Assembly: GCA_963978905.1 (NCBI GenBank) | Contig: OZ022259.1 | Span: 45,216,727-45,280,726, forward strand | Reading direction: 5' to 3' | Source of the DNA: Trichostrongylus colubriformis | Lineage: Eukaryota > Nematoda > Chromadorea > Rhabditida > Trichostrongylidae | Length of the DNA: 64,000 nt | In this document: positions 1 to 13,451 of the stretch, piece after piece | Layout of the letters: each line of letters begins with the position of its first letter | Position numbering within the stretch: the stretch's first letter is position 1 | Made by a program: the position numbers and the translations under genes | The notes under the pieces: model-generated | Databases searched by the model: none | What the model was told of the DNA's origin: nothing | Seen by the model: the letters and a program-made list of their open reading frames with translations, nothing else

Positions 1-1207
1 AACTCTAGCTACTATGCCTGTCTCAAAATAAAAGTCTTAGTGAAAAGGTTAAAGAATGAAAATCTTCAGCGAAAACAAAAACATCAGTTATGTGACCGTT
101 GCTCTCGCCACATTCTCACCTCCCATCACCACAGTGTGAGGGTCAGAGTAAAAGACAAGTGTCATAGGGCTGTCCGTGTAGTGTAACAGCAACGAATTCC
201 TCAGCAAACAATTAGAGGCACATTGTGAAAAAAACCTAACAGGGTTTTTTAGAGCTTGTAGCAAAGAGAGGGGATTTTTCTGCGTTACAACTGGGTGTTA
301 GACAAGGATCAAGTAGAAAACCGACGCAGCAAGCTAAAAGGGACAAACTGAGGTTGCAGGGAAGTGGAATTCATGAATTCTCATCCCAAGGCAGATCAGC
401 CCTTGCGATTCGACGCTTTTAACTCATTATTGGCTACTGTACTGTGGTCGTATATGTTTACTATTTTGTTTACCGAGGTGGTTAACTGTAGAAGAAGCTT
501 ATGTCTCAATGGGGCACATCGCCGGCACGATCCATGAAATCGAATATCCCCTGTGTTTGTCCAGCTTCACCTGAAAGCTATTGAAGGGGTCTGCCGTGAA
601 AGGACAGTACATTAGGGAGGCTTTGGCATGGTCGGTGGCTATAACAGGGTTCTTGTGAAAGAGTATTACAAGAGCGCATAACTAATAAACAAAAATAAAT
701 AAACTGCGTGACGATTCAGTGTAAACTGGCTGCCTGAAGCATCTTGTAACGAACCACACTGAGCGCTTGTACAGCGACGATAGACGCCAAGTACATCCTA
801 CTGCCTTTTTTAACCTTTTTAGACAACCTTGATATAATATTAATGGAGGACTACCTCAAGACAAGGGTTGTTTCTTGATCGTTCACGTTACGAGAGAAAG
901 AATCAGGGCCGTCCAGTCATTGCCTTCTGTCAGACTCTGTGTGTGGCAGTTCCTTCACAAAGTGTTTGCTACACTAAAGACGGGCTTCCTGGAGCTGTTC
1001 GGAGTGATTCACAAGCAAGGTATTTTCATTGAAAGCAAACAAACCGGCTCGTAAGTCACCGCTTTCAGTGCGTTCGCCAAGTGGTATGTGTGTGAAATCG
1101 TCGGTTTCCTGTTGGAACACCGAGACCCTCGCGCTGAGACATTAGACCCACCGGTGCATTCTAAGGTGGTCAGATGAAAAGGGTAATGTTTTTCCAATCA
1201 ATCCATT
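1..1207. other. No supported feature
   Basis: Open frames are short and lack splice context; I see no repeat family or RNA gene here. Confidence 0.5.
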
Positions 1208-1330
1208 TTGTGGGATGCGCCGCGCATTCTAGTTCCATTCAGAATCGTGGCGGGATGTGAATGCGATTAACCCTATACAATGGCTTGCGAGGTCAGTCGA
1301 TGTACAAGTCAGTTCCATCTTGGGGATTAC
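1208..1330 (-). repeat. 3' part of the same SINE family
   Basis: It shares GGGATGCGCCGCGCATTCTA, then TTCCATTCAGAATCGTGGC and CTATACAATGGCTTGCGAGG, with the 57.6 kb copy; the tRNA-like head is missing. Confidence 0.5.
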
Positions 1331-3122
1331 ATCACACCGTTTTTTAATGGAAAAAGCCTACCACCGCCATAGCCCACATCTACTCGATCCACATGGGCAC
1401 CTATGTATGTATTTATATGGGTGTGTTATTAGAACAGAAAATTCGCGTTGCGGCGTCTGGCGTGTGGTGTGATGCTACGAGGAATCCGCGCCGTATTGGA
1501 TGGGTCCTCGAGTGATGACGGTGCCCTACACCTCATTCTAATTATCTCGCGCCATCTCATCACACGCTGAACGCGGCCACGCAAACTTTTTGTCCTAATG
1601 GCACACACCCTATGTATTATACATTTATCCGAAGTGGTGACCGTCTTTGAGGCATGAGGAGTTTCTAGTTCGAATCTAATATTCGCGGAACTTGCTACTA
1701 GATTACCAATCTCTCAACAATTTCTTATGTACAAGCCTACCATCTTGATAGCAGAGAACAAATGGACTGAGTATGGTTCGATACATCTTGTGTCACCGTC
1801 GTTCTATCCCTCATTGGGAGAGGGAAGGGATGCAGTGATGCGGAGGTGGTGACTAGAGAGGTGGCATCACTCTCACTGGCATGGTCCGGTTGTGAATCCT
1901 AAATGGATGCCTGCCCAGCCCAAGAGCCCCGTCAGCTATCGGAGAATTGTCATCGTGTCCACACGAATATGGAGCCAACGATGGGCTTGGATGGACGGTT
2001 TTGAGTGTCTTTGGCTCCGGTACTGCAAGGTCTCTAACAACAGTATTGTACATGCAGTTAATTGCGTTATGAAAGGGGTGAACGTGAACGTGAACCTTCA
2101 ACGTCGACCAATACCCCTTTGGGAAGTGTTGTGGATATACACCCATAGAGAATCTTAGACAGTATTTGAGCTCGAATTGCGAATCCGAAGGGTTTTTTGG
2201 TCGATGTAGGCATTCATACAGATTTCAATTCTTGGACCATGCTCTGGGAATGATATCACCTGTCTACGCACCACCTCCTGCACCACGTCCCTCTCCCAAT
2301 GATGTTTATTTAAACGAGAAAAATCTATATCTGGTACTCCCAACATTAATGGTAATATTCAGTAATGGTAATACATTAGTAGTTACTGAGCACTTCGACA
2401 TTCATATCCAGTAATCTTTATCATAAAAACTATTGATGGTGGTTAAACAATATTAATGGTAGTTACCGAACACCAATAATTCTAGGTATTACCATAACAG
2501 AATGATTTTCATGAGCAGTAATAAAAGAATCATATATGTTACTCATTGATCAACAAAATTTCCGGTTTTTTCAACTCTAAAGGAATAAATAACGATGAAT
2601 CATTACCAACTATCCCTGATCACAAACTAAATAAAATTATAACGTCACAATATCTTTAAGATTTGAGCATTCCAACAAACCCGACAAACCTCCTTAATGT
2701 TTTCTCATAAATTAATACGAGGGAATTTTCTCATGATCAAATTTTACTCTTCTAACTAAGAACCTCCCAACGAGGAATAGGGCAGCACTTGACAGAAGAA
2801 GTGCTGAATTAGGTTCAACCCCTTATGCTGAAGGGACAGTATGCTTGTACGTAAGAGCTCGTTGAAGGTTCGAACTAGATTTCTATCACCCATATGCAGA
2901 TGGCCACCACTTTGAATGTGCTGCTGATGTGGATCAAATAGATGTGGACTATGGCGGTGGCGAGGATGCACTTTCCACTAAAAAGCGGTATGGCATAAAA
3001 CCCGTGTGGGGATAGGTTCTTTAGATTCGGTTTGTATGAGGGCCAGCTACACGAAGTGTTTATGGGATCTCTAAAGCTTTTCTGAGATTTTCACTGCTGG
3101 CAATAAACAGCCTAACTAATTT
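1331..3122. other. No gene; one short inverted pair
   Basis: A block near 1360-1410 (CCACCGCCATAGCCCACATC) recurs inverted near 2910-2960. Overlapping frames on both strands at 1.85-2.4 kb lack splice support. Confidence 0.4.
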
Positions 3123-3420
3123 TTGAAGGCAGTGATAGGGATAATAAAGGCCTAATGTGAAAGGATTACCGAATATGAATGTCAGGGTGCTCAGTAATAT
3201 ACATGTGAAGAAAAAGTGGAATGAAACGGTCTATAAACCTGAAAAATATGATCCTCTTCCCGCCTTTATTCTCAAAAAGCACGGGCCGGGGTGAAAAAAA
3301 AAGGATCGCTGGATAAAAATGCGGGCAGCCGTTTGAGAAGATGCCACCTTCGGAGCTCAAAGTCGCTCCTCTCACCTGTGATTTTAGCACATACATATAG
3401 TCTTTCCAGACCCGTAGCTT
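3123..3420 (-). mobile_element. TTAA MITE family 1, truncated copy
   Basis: It begins TTGAAGGCAGTGATAGGG and follows family 1 in reverse for about 200-300 bp (GTGCTCAGTAATATACATG, then aligned TTT/AAA-rich text), then loses similarity before the far end. Confidence 0.55.
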
Positions 3421-3953
3421 TTACTTAGGTGACCTGCAGCAAGCGTTCTCACCACCCACATTACCCTACGTGCACTCTCATTAGATTCATGTATTTTTCG
3501 GTAGAAAGTACATAATTTGCCATTTCTGTTTACTTCACTTGTTCCGCTTCACATCACGAAGTTGGCACGTCGTGGCTCTCATTCATTGCATAATTTGACT
3601 GCTCAGTTCACTTGATTCGTTTCTTGGGTTTGTCACTCATAATAACGTCCTATCAAAAAGTAAACAAAACAAAACAGTCGCGTTATTATGAAAACGAAAA
3701 TAGAGAACCATACTCCAAGGAAGTGACGCATGACGGGCGAAAGAGTGTGCGCTCTGGAATAAGCCCTTGGGCAAGCACTCCTTACAAATAAGCCGGAATA
3801 TTCCGTTTGTTCAGTGTTGGAAGATAATCACCACGCGAAGTTTGATAACAAATGTGTGACGCGATTAAATGTATAGCGGCTGATGGAATTGGTTAAAGTA
3901 ATTTAGAGATAATGAGGATTTTGTGGGTAGTGAGAACTCTTGGTATACGTCAC

Positions 3954-4513
3954 TTAAAGACATCATTAGGGGTAATGCGGTAATGGAGAAATCCCTACAA
4001 GAAGTAACTCACATGGTAGTCCTGGGCCTAGGAACGCTATCTGTGGCGAAATCCCGGTGAAAAAGCGCCCCTCTGAGCTGTAGAAACGCCGCAAAACCCC
4101 GCAAACGCACTTATGCTCCGCCTCTTGACAGGTTGACCCCGCCTCCCGATGACGTATTTCCCGATTGACTGGAGTGAGAGCGGTCAAGAAGATACGGCAG
4201 GATTGAAGATTTTGCTGCGCGCTTTGGCAGTTTTAGCTTGAAGCTCACTCTGGAGAATAGATGCTGTCGTATTTCCAAACATTCCCTTGTGTTTACTTGG
4301 CAACATGCCGATGGGAAACAAGATCAGACTACTTCCCTTTTGACAGACAGGTCGTCCGCGTCGAGAATCAACGGTGGGAAGGGGGTCCTATTTCGCGGGT
4401 TTTTGGCCATTTCCATCCGTTTTTTCTCCACTGTCCTGTTACTAGGCATCTCGACTTTCATATGCACTACTTCTTTTACTTTTCGTCCGACTTTCCCCTA
4501 ATGATGCCTTTAA
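3954..4513 (+). mobile_element. TTAA-flanked MITE family 1, full copy
   Basis: Left end TTAAAGACATCATTAGGGG, right end CCCCTAATGATGCCTTTAA, 560 bp. The interior matches the other family 1 copies (for example CACATGGTAGTCCTGGGCCT and TTTACTTGGCAACATGCC). Open frames within it are not genes. Confidence 0.85.
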
Positions 4514-6869
4514 ATGCACGTGAAGGGTCCGAGAAGGCTGTATGCGGCACAATTCTAAGTGAGAGGAACGCCTGTGAACTTTGAAGGAGGCGTCTCCCAT
4601 CCCAGCCCTATCCATTTTCACCACAGCTCAGCTATTTTGAGAATCAACGGCGGTAAGAGGGGCTTAAATCTCGGGTTTTTGACCATTTCATTCCATTTTT
4701 AATAATTACATTCATACTACTGTGCACCCCTGCTTTCATGCTCAGTGAACTTTTTACATTCAGCCCAAATCATATCAGTGCCTTTGAGCAATCATCAAGG
4801 GGAGGGTGCTTTCTAAGAGCGAGGGGTCGTAGCGTCTGTGGCAGTGTTGGTTGCGGTAAAAGCAGAAATTCTTAACAACTTTCCTCAACGAATGTCTTGA
4901 TTTTGGTTGCCACTGGGGTCAAAAAGCCTAGGGGCTGAGGTGGTTCGGTGGTTGTAAAAGATATGTAGGTAAAAGGGAGACATCTCCAGCAAATAGTCCA
5001 TATCAATATTCAAATACTCTACGACTGCCAGCCAACCAGTTCTTTTTTCAACCAGTCGCGTAATCCACCATGAGAATCATGATCAACGGTGAAGTCATCT
5101 TCAAAAGAAAAAGTTGATGACATATATGATTACAGGCCATCCCGAAAAATTACTGTCAACAGCGAAAGTAATTTATTTTTATTTTTAGTATTCTGCTTTA
5201 TATTGTGACATGACGCTGCAGCTATGTAAGGTCAGAAGTGCTCTAATTACTCCTTGTATAAACATATAAGCCCCGTAACGTCTTATACAGGTAGGATATT
5301 CTGACGTACTGTAGTTGGTGTGATGGGATGTCAATAAGATTTTCTGCAGTATTGAATTCAATACAATAAATCATTACAATCAATGAATATATTTTTTGAG
5401 CCTCGAATAATTCATTCGTGGTTTGTTCACCCTTTGACCTATCTAGTAGGTTGACGAGACCCTTCATCCTTGGTTACAACACTTTTGTGCGGAGTTGTAA
5501 GATAGCTCTGTCGTCCTCTTAATTACAGTGGTTGTTTAATTTCTGTTAATGTTCAAGCGCGTCTATGCACGCAAGAATAAATAATAAATAAATAAATATG
5601 TTGATGAATATGTACTATCCTTTTCAGAAGCGATCTCGCGGAAAATGTCGGTTTATAGGCTCCTCTTACACTTTTGTGACTTCACTCTTGAATCGTGAAG
5701 AAATTTACGACCAGAAGGACTACAGGAAGACACGAGCCGCAAGAGAAATTGGGAGCAGTGCCGTGATTCGTAATGATCAAATTCACATTAAACAAAAACC
5801 ACGGTGACAGAGGAATTTCAAGAATCAGGAAGAAAGATGACAGCTTCGAGACAGCCGGAAGTTTGCTATGCTCGTTTGTCGTCGAACGGGGCCGGTTTGG
5901 CCTTGAGCTGAAATGGACGGTCCCGCTTGGATCAAAAACAAATGTTATTAGAGTTTGACTTTTTTTTTTAAATTGGATTGGGTATGAAAGAAGTTCAATC
6001 GGACTGAATTTCTTGAGCATATTCATATTCAGACTGATTGCCATCGAGTGTGGTTCATAAGATAGTTTTACACTCCTGTAAAGGATAATACCATATCAAA
6101 TTGTGATTATCGCTCAGCCGATAGACGACTTTTTTTAGGCCAACCGCTTACAAAATCATCAAAACCCGAAACAGTTTGGTCAATTCCGTTGAGAATTATT
6201 TTACGAACTCCATTCCCAAATACAACTACTTTGAGGATTTTCAAGCCATGAATTCTTCTCTCAAATATAAGAGAAAGTGGAATGAGTGGAATAGAGGGTA
6301 AAAAATTTATTAACGTCACGATTCCCGACATCAGAAACTTACAGACGATTATCAACGGTGATAGAATAGGCTGGAGAGGGAAGAAGGAAAATGGAAGGAA
6401 CGAGTAGTCTGGGCATGTAGAGAAACTACGAAGCGCTACTTATAGACGACGTAGCGCCTGAAACTTTAAGTCATTTGAGACCTTGATTCTGCAACAGCTC
6501 TACTGCTATACTGCTACTACATATGTAATAAACTTTGGTGCTATCTTGCTATGTGGACACAGCACTCAGGTCAGTCCCCATATGATCAAGTACGTAAGCA
6601 TCACCAGTGATCAACAAGCTGTTATCTCGGGATACTCCATAACAAATCGATTGATGTCACATTTTCAGATGATAGAATACCTCAAGCTCAAATTCATTGT
6701 AAAATAGTTGTAGTAAAAATTGCACTCATATGAAAATATTCAGGAAAAAGAATCAACAAATAAGCAAAAAAATGAAGGGGCGGCGTGGGTCAGTGCTGGA
6801 GGTGACGCAGTAGCAAACACACGGACGTATCGAGGTTGCGTCATTTCAGTAAGACCATATTCTTTCCTA

Positions 6870-7148
6870 TGATGCTTGGGAAGTTCAACTTCACTTCTGG
6901 TCTTTTCATGGATAAATGGAAACGCAGTGCACCATGCAAAAGCTATCCACCATGTTCCCTTCCTCAACACGCATATCACATCAGCAGCAACAACGTCAAA
7001 TATGAGACTTGGCGACATAGCTCACAGAAGCCCAGTGATGGCAGAGATTCCTATGCGATATAATGCTATGAAGCAGGAACAGCGAAGCGATCATGTCAAA
7101 GAGGCCAACTCTTTGGTCACAGCTGCTTACAACCAGAATGAACTGTGA
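6870..7148 (+). CDS. Weak exon candidate
   Basis: An open frame ends MKQEQRSDHVKEANSLVTAA, then YNQNEL and TGA. Two other frames are open over part of the same stretch, and no splice partners were found, so this is only a possible terminal exon. Confidence 0.18.
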
Positions 7149-7540
7149 TTATGAAGTGTTTTGGTCAGCGACGTGACGAGGAGAGGCCATGGCCTCCTTA
7201 TCACCATTGCAGAGACGTGATTTCAAAATAGACATTGCAAATAGTAAGATCACAATATAAGGCGATGTTTGGAAAGTTTAAACATTCTCTATTCCTGTTT
7301 GGATGTTCAAAATATTCAAAGTTTGTTCACGATGACCCGAGAGTGAGCTGATTGTCGTAATTTTTCAAATAACACTTTCATATAGTGCTCCTGTGGGAAG
7401 CCAAAAGACTGTACATGTTGCGTTGCATCAGGCGTAGAAGGGACGAATCGGTTGATTGGTTGATTGGACATGGCTAGGAAATCAGATGCGTCGTGTTCAC
7501 GTTCTGTTGAGTGGCTAAGGGGTTGTCCTTCGAATACAGT

Positions 7541-7695
7541 CCATTTCGGAGTGCTTGATAGGGCGTGGCCTACGAGCTTGAGGAGAGTGTGTCAAACTCT
7601 CCTATCTCACCTCACACTCCATTTTTGCCATGCACTTTCACTCTCGCCACTCACCCGTGTCCGCAGGCCACGCCCTATTAGGCGCTCCGAAATGG
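7541..7695. mobile_element. Small MITE with CCATTTCGGAG ends
   Basis: Left CCATTTCGGAGTGCTTGATA, then GGGCGTGGCCT; right is the inverse (AGGCCACGCCCTATTAGGCG, then CTCCGAAATGG). 155 bp. Seen once in the window. Confidence 0.7.
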
Positions 7696-8833
7696 AGTAA
7701 ACCTGATTTATCTTGATCCAGTCCACCCACAATTCAGCGTGTTCCACACATTCAAACTATTTTGTTTTCCGAAGCTTCATAAGGTAAAAAGGGATAATCG
7801 AACATCGGCGGGTATTATCAAATTGTACCCCAGAGCACTGGGGATTGGTGGGAAATGCAGGAAAGAAGTAGACTTAATTCTGATTGACACATTGCTGATG
7901 GCTTATGGAAACGAAGGCACGGCTCGCGATAGGTAAGGTGTGCCAATCCTTTACTGAGCGGGTAGATAAGCTTCAAAAAGCAGACCTGCGTCCTTAGAGC
8001 GGCGAGATGTTAGGGCCTTGAGGCCTATTGCGTTTTACAACTAACCACACACCCTAGTCGGACGTAAGCGGTAGAAAAAGTGGTAACCGAGTAATCTGGG
8101 TCGCCTCGTTCTCCTCTACCTGCACAGCACTTCACCTTTTTGTCTGGTTCAATAGGCGAATGCCTTCATGAACCGTGTACGAAAGGTAACAGGGGGAGCC
8201 TGAAGTTGAGTGTTTCAAAGTTTTCCTTCCTTTTTTCTTAAATGGGTAGTCGTTCAGATGAGAGCGCCATTGAACGATCCACCCAGGATTACCGCGAAAT
8301 GTCGGCACCGCTGCAGGTAGCTAGGCTCATCCCACCTTCCACTCGTCGGATGTGAAATGGTTGGTATCGCCTCGTGCGAGAAGGAGTATTGAGCATTGGT
8401 TGACTCATATCAGCCATTCCTTGAGCTCTAAACGTATATAAATGATCTTATTTTCTAGGATTGGAGTTGAGAGCAACGAGTTCACTCTGTTGTGACCGCG
8501 CTAAGCTGTCGTATGGGACTGGGACGGACTTTTCTGGTAAATTGGTTTTGGCGGCATCTTTTTACTAAAAACGACCAAGTATGAGTTTGATTTTGTGATC
8601 ATTCAAACAGCTGCTTTATGAAACTGATAAGCAACGGTGGTAAGTTTCACGTAGCCCATTTTACGGTTAGATCAGCGATATTCAGGACAAGGAAAAGAAA
8701 CACACTTTCTGAGACAACGTTCATTCCTCTCTGCTCCGACTATCAGGAAAGCGACAGTTATGATGCATTGGGTGTGCTTTATCTCAACGGCATGGATTTG
8801 CTGGAGTTGAAATGGAAGTGAACGAGATAGCAA

Positions 8834-9381
8834 TTGAAGGCAGCGATAGGGGAAATTGGACGAGCAGTGAAAAATGTAGTAAATATGAAGGTCGAAGTGC
8901 TCAGTAATGCGATGGTGAAGAAAAAACGGAAGGAAATGGCCAATGACCTGAGAAAGGACCTCCTTCCCACCGTTTATTCTCGACATGGACAACCTTTCCG
9001 TCAAGATGCGGGTAGTGCGGACTAGCTTCCCATTGGCATGTTGCCAAGTAAACACAAGGGAGTGCTTGGAATACGACAGCAAATATTTTTTGAATTAAGC
9101 TTCAAGCTAAAACTGCGGAAGCTCGCAGCAGTACCTTCGATCCTGCCGCATACATATCCTTGGGCGCTCTCATCATATCCAATCAGGAATCGCGTCGTCC
9201 AGAGGCGGGGTCTGTCATCCAAGGGTGTCAGCTATTAACCGTTACGCGGTCCTACATCTCGGAAGCGCGCTTTTCAACGGGAATTTAGACATAAATAAGC
9301 TTCTACGTCCCATAGCTTCCATATGAGTAACGTCTTTTAGGGTTTTTCCAATAACCACATTATCCCTAACGCTGTTTTTAA
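8834..9381 (-). mobile_element. TTAA MITE family 1, full-length diverged copy
   Basis: The left end TTGAAGGCAGCGATAGGGG has lost its TTAA; the right end is CCCTAACGCTGTTTTTAA. The interior matches family 1 in reverse orientation. Confidence 0.8.
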
Positions 9382-9705
9382 GACAGATGTTAGACAGGTC
9401 CATCTCTTGAGTTTATCAACCCTGGAGGTCTCAACAGCAGAAGATCTGCGCCTCGGGTGCAAACTGCGCATAAGGATGTAAACGTTAGTCCAACTCATTC
9501 TGCGACAGGGCACACTGATGTGGGCATGATCCCAGTGGCTTCCTGCAGCTGTCATGATGCGTTGTTATGAAGGACTTCATTTCGTGAGCAGTACTACGGA
9601 TGGTGGCTTCCCTTTTTACTGTTAAATCGAGGTTAAGAGCTCGTAAAGACAAGTATGGGCAACTTTGTTTGCATAGCAACCTTTGTTCTGGCAGATATCA
9701 ACATA

Positions 9706-10374
9706 GGGGGTGCCAAAAAAGCAACTTTTTCTCCTCCACTTTCAACCCTATTTTAGTCGAACTTCAGCAGATTATGGCGAGTTATTTCCCTCCCCAAATT
9801 CAAGAGCACTTCTCACACTATCACTAAACTCCGTAACAGCCTTCTGCACGAATAGGATCGGGAGCTTATCCCTAGTGAACATGATGGTCACCTCAACTCA
9901 GCAGAATCCGAGATTTCGTCATCCTCGTTCACAACCTTGCTAAGGTCCGTTCACTCTGGGTAACTAAGGGGACCCATATTGGATAGTTCGTTTCCAAAAT
10001 CCAGAACGTGCCATTGCCACTAAATCCCCTCCGGAGGGGGTTTGAGGCATGAAAAATAACTTTTCGGAGCAGCAAGAGCTCTGTGACTTCCATGAACCGA
10101 AGGGTTTGCCCTCAGGAAGCTTCTCATGAGAGATCCACCACGGAAGCTAGCTCTGCATGAGGCGAACTCTGATGCCGTAGGTACTCTGAAGCCCGAATGT
10201 GCCTTGAAGGCTCTTTATTTTCATGAAGGTAAGTGATAGGCCTAAGCTTGCTCCTGCTTCTAGATGAACATTCCAGGGATATTTTCCCCAATACTTTTAT
10301 CTCTTTCACTGCCTTTTGTTTTGCATACTTGGCGGAAGTGAGACGCGGGCGAAACTACCTTTTTTGGCACCCCC
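9706..10374. mobile_element. DNA element with GGGGGTGCCAAAAAAG ends
   Basis: Left GGGGGTGCCAAAAAAG, right CTTTTTTGGCACCCCC, 669 bp. The interior matches 48187-48928 over most of its length (for example CTATCACTAAACTCCGTAAC). No transposase-like frame is evident. Confidence 0.72.
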
Positions 10375-11102
10375 GGATCCTGCAAACAAACAAGACATTG
10401 TATTGAAGTGTTGCGATAAATGTACGGTAGCAGTAAATTGGATGACTGTTGTAGGTGAGAAGTGATGGTGGAATTCGTACAAAGATAATTACACATTGTC
10501 AGTTTGCGCGTCTGTCCTTATCAGCATATTTCCACCCAGATAATGCCGCATACGATTTTACGGTACTACAGAGTGCGCAATAAATACTGTTGCACCGTGA
10601 AGAAACCGAATCTCTGGCAAGAGTGCAACAAAAGAAACGAAAACTGGGCGATAAATATTCATTAAAATTTTGAACATTGCTTTATAATCACCTTTCCATT
10701 CGATTTCTTGGATTTCGGATGGCGGTGCTTGGGGTAAGGGTCGATGACCGGACGTGAATCAACAGTACCTGAGGACGGTATCCTCTGACGTGAAGATCCT
10801 CCCCGATGAGCCCCCAAGGCTGCCCTTCGGCGGTAGTGGGCAAAACTCGACGTCGTCCCGTCTCGACTAGTGCCCCGAACGTCTACGCGTCGTCATCCGG
10901 GACCAAGGAGGTCGAATTGAAAAGTGAGGTTAGCATACTTCATTGTTTAGAATCTTTATAGAATTTATCATCCAATTTTCGTGTTTTGGTGTACTCACGC
11001 CAGAGATATTCACTTTCTTTCAATGCGTAGCAGTATTTATTATATACTTTCCATGTTGACTACATATAAACCTTGAGATAGTTTTGTGTGCCCTTTCTTG
11101 TG

Positions 11103-11477
11103 TTAAAGGCACATTCCAGGATTACCCTGAGTGGGTTGAAGCCCCGAATTATGAAATTAGAGGTGCTATGGAATACACCAACAAAGGAAAATCCGAAATA
11201 GATCACGAAATAGCAGAAATTAGGCTTCTGACATCTGGCCTCATTTGCCACGTAGTTACCAGCGTTGCCACCGTCGTTGCCAGCAATCACGGCTGGGGGG
11301 GGGGGGGGGGGGGTGGGGGCAGGGCGGGGCCGAGCTGTTTCGCTAGATTCTTTGGCTCTGCACGCTCAAGGAAGCGACACGCACGCCTCGGTAGAAATAC
11401 ACCTATGTGGCTTGGGTCGAACTATCCGTCCACAGCGGAAGATGTGATACCCCAATAATCCTGGAATGTGCCTCTAA
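11103..11477. mobile_element. TTAA MITE family 3, diverged copy with a 19-G run
   Basis: Left TTAAAGGCACATTCCAGGA, right CCTGGAATGTGCCTCTAA. The right arm matches the 15.5 kb copy well, the left arm only at its tip. A run of 19 G lies at 11295-11313 inside it. The open frame spanning it is not a gene. Confidence 0.7.
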
Positions 11478-12024
11478 CTCCTTGCGAGGTTGCTAGAAGT
11501 CGTTTAGGTCGGATCATGTGCCAATGAGATAGCTTTTTTGAAAGCCTAAAAGGATCGAGACGGTCCACTCTTGCTGGCAGGTGCTATTGAAATTAGAGAT
11601 GAACTAGATATCGGTGCAGTGGTAAGATAGACCATCTATTCAATAGGATCAAAGCCAGCAGAGGGCACCAGTAGGATCAGCAGCGACTGGAACCGGTGGT
11701 TATTCGGTTAGCAAGCCAACCTAACATGACAGTCATCGTTGAAAGACGAGAGACATAATTGGGCAGTATGTTTCTTGATGATCTAACATTTACTAGGCTT
11801 ATAGCTCATTTCCACATGTTCATCCACACGGCAGGATAAGGGTTTGTATCCCTTCCACAATCGCCGGATTCATTAACCTAGGAGAACCACAGTAATATCC
11901 AGTCGAAATAGCCAGTTTATTGCGGTGTGGGTACTTTTGAACTATTGATTCGTCAGGATTTGAGCTTTACAATCCACTCATTCATGCAGTGGTTTAAGAA
12001 ATCGGAATAGAATGCAGGCAAAAG

Positions 12025-12398
12025 TAAGGCCGCGTTCACACTTTGCGCGCAGACGCTGGCATCGGCGGCCACGGCGGCAACCTGACGCAGGTTTTGGCAG
12101 CAACGGCATCGAAATCATTTGCCCGTCGCCGACCACGACGGCACTCTGGTGACACGCTCCGTTTGCAAAACGCTCGACCCAACCACATTACAATATGATG
12201 ATCTTGGCGAACCCACGATGTCGGATTCGAATCTTGGCATTGTGCCATACTATGCCCAATTCGGATTTGAGTTCCTGAGCTCTCGCCAAGAGCACGATAC
12301 TGTAGTGTGGTTTAAGAGAGCGCATCACCGTGGCGGCGGGCACATGATCGCTGCGGGTACCGGCGTCGGTAGGTGCGCAAAGTATGAACGCGGCCTAA
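12025..12398. mobile_element. Harbinger-like MITE family 6
   Basis: Termini GGCCGCGTTCACACTTTGCG and its inverse (GCGCAAAGTATGAACGCGGCC), with TAA on both sides, which fits the 3-bp TWA duplication of PIF/Harbinger elements. 374 bp. Confidence 0.75.
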
Positions 12399-13274
12399 CA
12401 AGTCACCGCAAACTTTCAGAGCGTTCGAGAACACTTTAAACCCACGACTTGTGCACTGGCGCTTTTATCATTTCTAACCTCTCTCTAGAGTATCGGTTTT
12501 TTTTTCAGGAAAGGTCAAGCACTAATAAAATACCTGATCACGACTTATCTGTGATAATAGTTTTAATTGCAAAGAAACCTTTATCACTATTGCAGCAATG
12601 GAAAACGATATTGCAACTCTGCAAAAGGAATGATTATGTGGTCTGATTTGGAGACACCGGCAGAGAACTGTTTTATGGACCGCACGGTGTCACAAATGTC
12701 TTTTACTGGAAACTGATTTCACTAAGGCTAATTGAGTTTCACTCGACGAGAGATAAACGGTATCGGAAATGTTCATAGGGTGATCGGAATTGTTTTGGCA
12801 ATGGTTAGATTTGCAGTTGTTTAGAAGGAAAGATTGAATTCATTTGTCGCCACGATTGTTGGAGGATGCCGAACACATGGCTCATTTCAGAGAAAAACTT
12901 TCCCAGTAAATTCGGACTCCGTTTTAACAAAGAACTCATGAAAGTATCTAAAAAACGAGTTTTATGGCAAAAGGTTTTAGACTACCAGATTGTTCTTTTG
13001 CAGTCTGTTTGGAGGACGTAGCACATTTAACTCTGCCTTGAAATCGCCAAAATGATTGACTGCTTACATTCAACTTTTTGGATAGGAATCCAACCAATAC
13101 ACTTTCTATGCATCTAACAATTTCGCAGTGAAAGTGCTATATTTAATTACTAACCTGCGACGAATAGTAGAGTAATACCATAAGCCTGGAGTCGAACTGG
13201 CAATCAAGCTATCCATTTGCATCTGGTAAACTAACAGTTAAGGTGATCACAAAAATATATATCGTATTTACCGT

Positions 13275-13451
13275 TTACTCTTCTTCCGTATCAGTCAAAC
13301 TGTCGAAGATGAGGAAAGCAATTCTCTGAAATGTCATCACTGATGATGGTATGAAAGGTTTATATTTGTTCTGCGCTCGTTGATTAAGATTTTGCTCCTC
13401 TTTGAACCCGCCAAGGACACCGTCATCTATGACGTGAGTTGTTAGTTTGGT
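13275..13451 (-). CDS. Candidate terminal exon, product unknown
   Basis: It follows a good acceptor (GTGTTCTTGCAG) on the minus strand and runs TKLTTHVIDDGVLGGFKEEQ, NLNQRAQNKYKPFIPSS, RIAFLIFDSLTDTEEE to TAA. The acidic end and charged text look coding. Another minus-strand frame immediately upstream (13716-13460, NLWAALNSAASDGPKAW) is open but in a different phase; I could not join them. Confidence 0.3.
   Translation of the reverse strand, partial: TKLTTHVIDDGVLGGFKEEQNLNQRAQNKYKPFIPSSVMTFQRIAFLIFDSLTDTEEE

Larger units (their letters stand above)
4514..8833. other. Mostly featureless apart from the small MITE and one weak exon candidate
   Basis: A diverged family 1 fragment lies near 4625-4790 (AATCAACGGCGGTAAGAGG, GGGTTTTTGACCATTTC). 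Short plausible protein text occurs at 5.7 kb (NREEIYDQKDYRKTRAARE) and 6.3 kb (NVTIPDIRNLQTIINGD), without splice partners. Confidence 0.4.

Noticed and set aside
4238..4584. 87- and 107-codon frames at 4.2-4.6 kb
   Set aside because: They lie inside a family 1 MITE and recur in its other copies (28.3, 29.7, 60.9 kb).
5243..5467. 74-codon minus-strand frame beginning MKGLVNLLDRSKGEQ
   Set aside because: Reads plausibly at the start but has no splice sites, homologue or neighbouring exon to support it.
9600..9943. Frames of 75-77 codons at the 9.7 kb element as a transposase
   Set aside because: The counterpart copy at 48.2 kb does not keep the frames open and no transposase motif is visible.
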